A stretch of 64,000 bases of DNA from Glandiceps talaboti (Eukaryota; Hemichordata; Enteropneusta; Spengelidae): positions 62,001 through 126,000 of the forward strand of contig NC_135551.1 of assembly GCF_964340395.1 (NCBI RefSeq). Reading direction: 5' to 3'. The position numbers and the translations under genes were made by a program. Below the pieces are notes generated by a model. The model was not told the DNA's origin, did no database searches, and saw nothing but the letters and a program-made list of their open reading frames with translations. Shown piece by piece: positions 58,131 to 64,000 of this stretch. Position 1 is the stretch's first letter. Every line of letters starts with the position of its first letter.

Positions 58131-58206
58131 TAAATTATTGAAACTAAAAGCTACATCGATAATATTTTCAGGACAGATGCGCTGTGGTGTCGTAAATGTA
58201 TACCAA
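58130..58206 (+). mobile_element. Family D remnant at LINE border
   Basis: The phrases AGCTACATCGATAATATTTT and GGACAGATGCGCTGTGGTGT follow family D core order, then stop at TTTGAAGCATGG where LINE sequence begins. Confidence 0.5.
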
Positions 58207-59420
58207 GTTATAATGAATTTGAAGCATGGTCTACTTTGTGCAAAACTGTCAGCGTATGGCTTAGAAAGGGGGTTAGTTGAGTTGATAAAGGCTTACCTAT
58301 CTAACCGCAGTCAAAGGGTCAAACTAAATGGTCATTTTTCTGATTGGGCGAGCTCATCAAAGGCGTTCCACAAGGATCAGTACTGGGGTCGACCTTGTTC
58401 AATATCTTTCTTAATGATATATTTTACTTCATTTTAACCGGCAAATTGAATTCTTATGCTGACGATAATCAGATTTTTTACGCAAACAAAGATATTACTG
58501 ATCTTATGCAAAAGCTAACTTCTGATCTATCTACAGCTACACAGTGGTTTAGTAATAATCTGATGAAGATTAACCCAGAGAAATCACAGTTTATGCTTAT
58601 GAGTAACGAAAGCACCGGTGAAAATAACATTAATGTCTCCAATGTTAACATTTCTCGTAGTGAAAATGTAGATCTTTTGGGGTTAACAACAAATTAAATT
58701 TTGATAAGCATATATCCTCCATTTGAACTAAAGTAAACAAACACTTGGCAGTCATTAGACGGCTGAAGAAAATTTATCCCGACTGACACCAAATTACTAA
58801 TATATAATAGCCTTATCTCTCCACTTTTGAATTATTGTAGTAGTATATGGGGTGGCTGCAGTAAAACAAATCTTGATAAGCTAGAGAAATTGAATCACAA
58901 GGTACTCTGTCTTGTCTTCCATGACTACAGTAGCAGTTATGACAGGCTCTTTAAGAACCAAAACCTTGTCAGCCTTTCAGAAAAAAGAAACAACAATGTA
59001 GCTAAATTAGTTTTTAAAGCATTAACAGGTACCGCTCCTATTTACATCACTGACATGCTCACACCTAGGGCTACTACTCATAATTTAAGGGTAGATAATA
59101 TATTGAAAAATTGATACCACTAAATACGGCTTGCACTCTTTTACGTGTCAGGCACCAGTAATTTGGAACAAACTGAGTAATGATTTAAGGATGGCTGATA
59201 ATCTAGCATCTTTTAAACGTAAAATTAAGAAAGGCAATATCTCTCAACCCCTGTTTTACTTGTAATTTAGTGTTGTTGGACACCTTAATACTCTTTCGCA
59301 ATGTGTTTTCCATCATTTTATTTATCAGCTCTAGGTTTTAGTGTTGACTGAGTCTTTTGAGTCTTTGTTGTTGGTTTGTTTTGTTTGGTATATAAGTTTT
59401 TATTGTGATGTGTATTTTAT
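58207..59420 (+). mobile_element. 5'-truncated CR1-like LINE
   Basis: Coding text in three frames: LIKAYLSNRSQRVKLNGHFS, then GVPQGSVLGSTLFNIFLND, LNSYADDNQIFYANKDITDL (YADD box), FSNNLMKINPEKSQFMLM. After a break come MNYCSSIWGGCSKTNLDKLE, KVLCLVFHDYSSSYDRLF and TPRATTHNLRVDN, then APVIWNKLSNDLRMADNLAS and FKRKIKK to about 59263. The finger and first palm motifs are missing. A 3' untranslated part continues to about 59420. Confidence 0.82.
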
Positions 59421-59445
59421 CTTCCTGACGGTTTTACTGTAGTTT

Positions 59446-59494
59446 TTACGGGAGGTATTAAAAGGGGAATGCCTGTCTGTGTGTCTGTCCGTCC

Positions 59495-59534
<40 letters not shown>

Positions 59535-60306
59535 GCCTGTCTGTGAAACCATTTTCTAAAAATCGGCTGGCTCAATTGTAATGAAATTTGGGCTATATAA
59601 TCTTTAGGGTAATAGCTAGACCTGATTAGGTTTTGAGCCAGATCTGTTAATGTTTAATTAGAGAAATTTGCATTTTAATGAAATCAACTAATTATGCAAT
59701 ATCTTAAGACTGCATACTTCAATTTCAATATAATTTAGTGTATTCGTTAAACATAACAACATACATTTGTCCTATAAAATTCGTTGATGTATCTTACAGC
59801 ATTAATGAATATTTTGCATAATTAATTATTTTTGGTAATTAGGCTATATCTTAAGAATACATACTTCAAATTCAACATAATTTAGTACATACGTTAACCA
59901 TAAGAAAACACATATGTCCTATCAATTTTGTTGATGCACCGTACAGTGTTAATGAATAATTTGCATAATTAATGATTTTCCGTAATTAGACTATATCTTA
60001 AGAATACATACTTCAATTCCAATATAATTCAGTACACACATTAACCATAACAATTGCATATGTCCTGTAAAACTTGTTGATGTACCTTTCAGTGTTAATG
60101 AATAATTTGCATAATTAATGATTTTCGGTAATTAGGCTATATCTTAAGACTGCATTAAGCAGTATCATACACTCTTACATACATTAACCTAAGAAAGCAC
60201 GCTTGTCTGAAAAACAAAGCCTGTTACCATAGTTTTTTTTAGTTTAATGAGTTATTTGCATAATTAGCGATTCCCTTACGGGAGGCATTCAGTTTAAATC
60301 TGGTTA
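59446..60306 (-). mobile_element. Family D HINE with both ends
   Basis: Reverse orientation. The 3' end TACGGGAGGT lies at 59447-59456 (the outer hairpin arm was replaced by LINE 3' sequence). A (TGTC)n tract is at 59477-59535, GGCTCAATTGTAATGAAATT, GATCTGTTAATG and four core units follow. The 5' subterminal CCCTTACGGGAGG is at 60273-60285 and the end text TTTAAATCTGGTT. The 5' motif repeats the hairpin arm. Confidence 0.82.
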
Positions 60307-60339
60307 TTTGTATTTTACATCTCGGATGTATTAGCATGT

Positions 60340-60990
60340 CTGTGCTACTTTTTAAACCGAGTATAAATAAAATAATTAAATAAAAAGTATATAGAAATAA
60401 TAATTTTTATAATAATCAAGTTTATTTCAATACTAACCACCCTACCTGGGGTAGTTTTGTATGCTGAGTTCAAAATAGGGGGTCATTTTATGAACATCTG
60501 TTGCCATGGTAACCAAAACCACCATATTATGTCAAAATTTGACATAAAACATTGAAAAAAAAGATAATACAGTGAAAAAATGCCCTTGTATTAGACATGT
60601 ATGAGTTAGTGCTACCTGGTGTAACATAAATTGTATAAAATTGGATAGCTGTTTCCATGGAAATGTATGGTAGACGTGAAAATTATGTTTTCATTATATA
60701 CACATACATCTCACAAATAACATTATAAATATGATAAACATCTTTTTATTTGCACATTGACCCTACTACCAAGGGTACTTTGTCATGCTGAGTTCAAAAA
60801 AGCGGTCATTTAATAACATCGGTTGCCATGGTAAGCAAAATAACCATATAACGTGAATTTTTGAAAAATTAGACATAAAACACTTTAAACATTTCAAATT
60901 TAGGAAAAAAACATCATTGCTGTTGGAATGTATGGGTTGGTGATATCTGTTGTAACAAGGTTTCATGATTTTTGAAATTATCTGTATCAA
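60340..60990 (-). repeat. Family F dimer, reverse orientation
   Basis: 60405-60675 is the reverse complement of 31195-31470 with few differences (GTTGCCATGGTAACCAAAAC, CTACCTGGGGTAGTTTTGTA). A second, more diverged monomer spans about 60740-60980. Confidence 0.8.
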
Positions 60991-62077
60991 ACCTATGCAA
61001 TTCTAAAAGTAAAACTCTAAAAATCACCAGAATAAATTGTAAATTTACTAAATACCTAAATACCAGCAGTCCTTGAGAATTCGAACTACACAACTTGGTT
61101 CAGTCTAGTCTTTCATCACAAAATCTCCAAATGTGTACACATACATTTGTGTACAAGTTGACATACGCGACTCCATACTGTATATCGTTTGTTTATGGAT
61201 AGAAATTCAAAATCCGACAGTTTCAAAGATCGTCTGCTGACACTGTAGTTTAGTATTGCGGTGACAACTCGATATGTGTACATGCGTATGTACGTATTTC
61301 TGGGTCCCAAATTCAGACGATAACAGACACCGATATCATTCATGTCATCGGGGACAAGTGACATCACGGTAGCATTCATTGTTACAGGAATACTTATAAA
61401 TTATCCAGAAATTCTCGATCATAAAGGCTTGCGAAGTGTCGAGTGTGAGAAATGGCGTCCGTTACTAATACTACTGTGTGTGCGCGAGGTGAATGACGTC
61501 ACTAGAATTGAATACAATGTAGCAATGTGCGTTACATTGTCGTATGTGTGCATGCGGTACCGCGGTACACACATCACATACAATATTACAAGTGAGATAG
61601 ACAACGATAGAAACAAACTCACCAGCTTACAAATGTATTGTTTACATGACTTTGCCGACGATGAGGAATAATCATCATTAATTTACATTAAACTTAGTTG
61701 CTAAAATTATGGATAAGTTAAAACAACAAGGGACATTGCAAATATTTTTTCCGACATTTCATAGGCGAATGTTAATATGCAGTGTTTTTTCGGAGTGTCT
61801 GTTGAGGTGTGGGATATTTATGACATCAATTTGAGGAGTATTTCTATGAATAATAAGTACTGGTTACCTTTGATAAACGGTTGCCTAATAAAGTACACTG
61901 AATCCACTGAACTTTTATGATGTCTATATCGCGAGCAAACGTGAAACTGAGATGATGTGGGGGGAACGGTTATTTACGTATACTTTCTAGGGAATTGCAT
62001 AACATACATGTATATCCATGGCCGATACATGTATTTGACCTAAAACCTGTTGTTCTGTATCTCTTTGTAACGTCGTT

Positions 62078-62109
<32 letters not shown>

Positions 62110-62235
62110 AAAGATTCAGTTTGCTTCATCGTACATTACAGTATAGCAAGTATAGTATAGTATATGACAAGTTGAGAACTACACGACACGTCTGTTTACA
62201 TGTAATACAGGCTTCAACATGTGCCTTATGCAGTA
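60991..62235. other. Unassigned; (TTG)n microsatellite
   Basis: A 109-codon plus-strand ORF (61342-61671) ends in LHDFADDEE and has no recognised domain. (TTG)n lies at about 62074-62109. GCGGTACCGCGGTAC near 61554 is a short palindrome. No exon is supportable. Confidence 0.3.
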
Positions 62236-62578
62236 GTCAATGTCACCCCCCCCCCCACCTCGGGGCATAGTGGGGGATTTGGAAATTAGTCTTATAAAAT
62301 TTGTCAAATTCCCCACTCCCTGGGCATGGGGCAAGATATTCTGGAAAATCACCACCTAAAAGAAGTAATACTCCCAACATTTCCCCACTCTAATGGGTGG
62401 GGCATTCACAAATTCTGACTGACACACAACCACTCTTTTACGTCCGTGAAAATGACTAGGGGGTGAATATGAGGCAATTGCCCCACCCCCTCGGGCATTG
62501 TTTCATGGCAAAGACGGTCTAATCCCCCACATTTGTCTCGTATCGCCCGAGGTGGGGTCCCTCGGGCATTACATTGAC
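62236..62578. mobile_element. MITE with GC-rich terminal inverted repeats
   Basis: Ends GTCAATGT...CACCTCGGGGCAT (left) and CGCCCGAGGTGGGG...ATTACATTGAC (right) are imperfect inverted repeats of about 35 bp, the left one disrupted by a C run (62247-62259). The 343-bp interior repeats CCCCAC / GGGGCA blocks in both orientations. No ORF and no clear target duplication. Confidence 0.6.
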
Positions 62579-64000
62579 TCGTGCATTAGTAGGAGTACGT
62601 TGCGTTAGACTGGTTAGTACCTTGCCTTTACCACGTTTCCAACCCGAATTAGCAATTACGATTTTATGTGCATTTCACCTGTTTCTATTTCAATCGTGCA
62701 CAATGAACCACTCTAAAAAATATACACACTATACTTGCCAATGGTCATCACAATAAACTTTACCGATTCAACGAACGTTTTGAAGGCCAGCAGTAAATGT
62801 AACTGGTTCCCTGACCAATTTAGTAGTTCCCCGCTTGTGGCTCATGATCAAAGTGAAATCGAAAATTGAATAAAGAAGGCAAGTCAGCTTCACGATGATA
62901 GCAGACTACCGAGAGTTGATTGCTTTTATTTTGATACATAATTATAACATATATCATTGTCGAAATCAACATAAAAAGACACAACGCTGTACTGATGTTG
63001 CAATTCAGTGTTGCCATATTGTTGTGTCTACCTGGATCATGGCAAACACATTTTCATATAACATATATGGTCACAACACAGTACAGTCAATACGTCAAAA
63101 CAAAATGATAAATAGATAAAACAAAAATAAGACATTTCTAGCCATAGTTCTCTTCAGCATGTTCAAATTTTATTTTACAAGACAAAAATAGTCATAGACG
63201 ATATACCATGCCACATGTACAGTGAGTCTTCAGTACACGCACGGGACAGGAAGTTTTTTGAAAGACAATGAAAATGCTTCGTGTCACTCTGTGGATGGTA
63301 ATGAACGCAATCAAGAGAAAATCAAATAACGTGAGTACATAGTTTTCAAGGTGGCTGGTTATCAGACAAAACTAAAAAGCCCAAAGTGTAAAATAAGATA
63401 TCTAGAAAATATTTGACGATTATGCGGCAAAACAAGACTAGCAATGTTATCACGAGCGAAAGTGTTCTAGGTGAATTTAACCCTTGACCTATTTTCATAA
63501 GGACGTCGAAGGAAACGAGGTCAGTGTGACATCTCAAGCATGATCAACAACGTTTGCATGAATGAGTACAACTAAATGTTGTCTAAACTTTAGTGGAAGA
63601 GAAATTTTGTTGATCAGACACAGACTATTTTCAAATTCTTACAACATCTTGATGATAAGAAGCAAATGTGACACTGACAGACAGGCTAGTCCGTCCGTAC
63701 ACCATACAGGAGGCACAAACATACCACATGTGCATCTGGTTGACTGGGATTGATTGTGATCACGTAATATTTAGCACTAACTTTATGCTGTTGCTTCCAA
63801 ATATTATTGAACTGCAATCTTTCTAAACAAGTCATGGAAATTGCCAGAAACCTGATTATGTTACGATCATAAATTCCCTTACTTTCCGTTAAATTTTCTG
63901 ATGGGAAGCATTTAGTGTGAAATCTGATGAGCGACATTGATGGGTAGAGTGACGTAATTCGTAAACAAATCTAACGTTGGTAACTTTTATTTTTGTAAAT
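62579..64000. other. Unassigned; partial copy of the 3.1-3.5 kb sequence
   Basis: 62836-63085 follows 3147-3470 in order (CATGATCAAAGTGAAA, AAGAAGGCAAG, GAGAGTTGATTG, TTTTATTTTGAT, GCAAACACAT / CCAAACACAT). Short ORFs here have no recognised motif. The rest, to the window end, shows nothing identifiable. Confidence 0.3.

Noticed and set aside
61342-61671. 109-codon ORF as a host gene
   Set aside because: No domain, splice signals or polyadenylation context recognised. It is kept only as an unassigned ORF.

Overview
This is AT-rich, repeat-dense animal nuclear DNA. There are no operons or bacterial-type genes. Non-LTR retrotransposons of the CR1, L2 and Rex1 type sit beside a Penelope-like element, Helentron-type interspersed elements, MITEs and long minisatellites. 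That mix suits a marine invertebrate such as a mollusc, brachiopod, hemichordate or lancelet. I cannot name the species.

The only host gene I can support is a CRYZL1-like quinone-oxidoreductase-family gene on the minus strand. Three coding exons are visible in transcription order (44982-45115, 28562-28673, 28219-28326), with GT/AG borders and matching phases. The first two are separated by a 16.3-kb intron that holds a 4.5-kb minisatellite and several transposons. Exons before 45115 and after 28219 were not found.

1-12 kb: a hairpin-ended element, a 31-bp minisatellite, poorly understood low-copy DNA, a SAP-like transposon-protein remnant beside a 47/48-bp minisatellite, and a cysteine-rich ORF of a multicopy invertebrate family. 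12-18 kb: a nearly full-length two-ORF CR1-type LINE (minus strand) lies head-to-head with an internally deleted L2-type LINE (plus strand). 18-27 kb: nested HINEs, a TTAA-flanked MITE and LINE fragments. 27-45 kb: the CRYZL1 exons and the giant intron, with a two-phase minisatellite, the 25/54/1648-bp hierarchical array and a Penelope-like element with a 16-bp target duplication. 45-60 kb: alternating family C and D HINEs broken by three LINE fragments, plus a hAT-like element with a near-perfect 8-bp target duplication. 60-64 kb: an inverted dimeric repeat, a MITE and unassigned DNA.

The recurring theme is a set of at least five unrelated-looking repeat families (called B, C, D, E and G here). 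Most share tandem core units with octamer-like ATTTGCAT motifs, then a CA/CAGA/GGAC microsatellite, then a 3' terminal hairpin followed by an A-rich or TAATAA end. In families B, C, D and G the arm sequence of the hairpin recurs inverted at the 5' end. This is the architecture described for pearl, DINE-1 and Helentron-associated (HINE) non-autonomous elements. No autonomous Rep/helicase protein is visible in the window.
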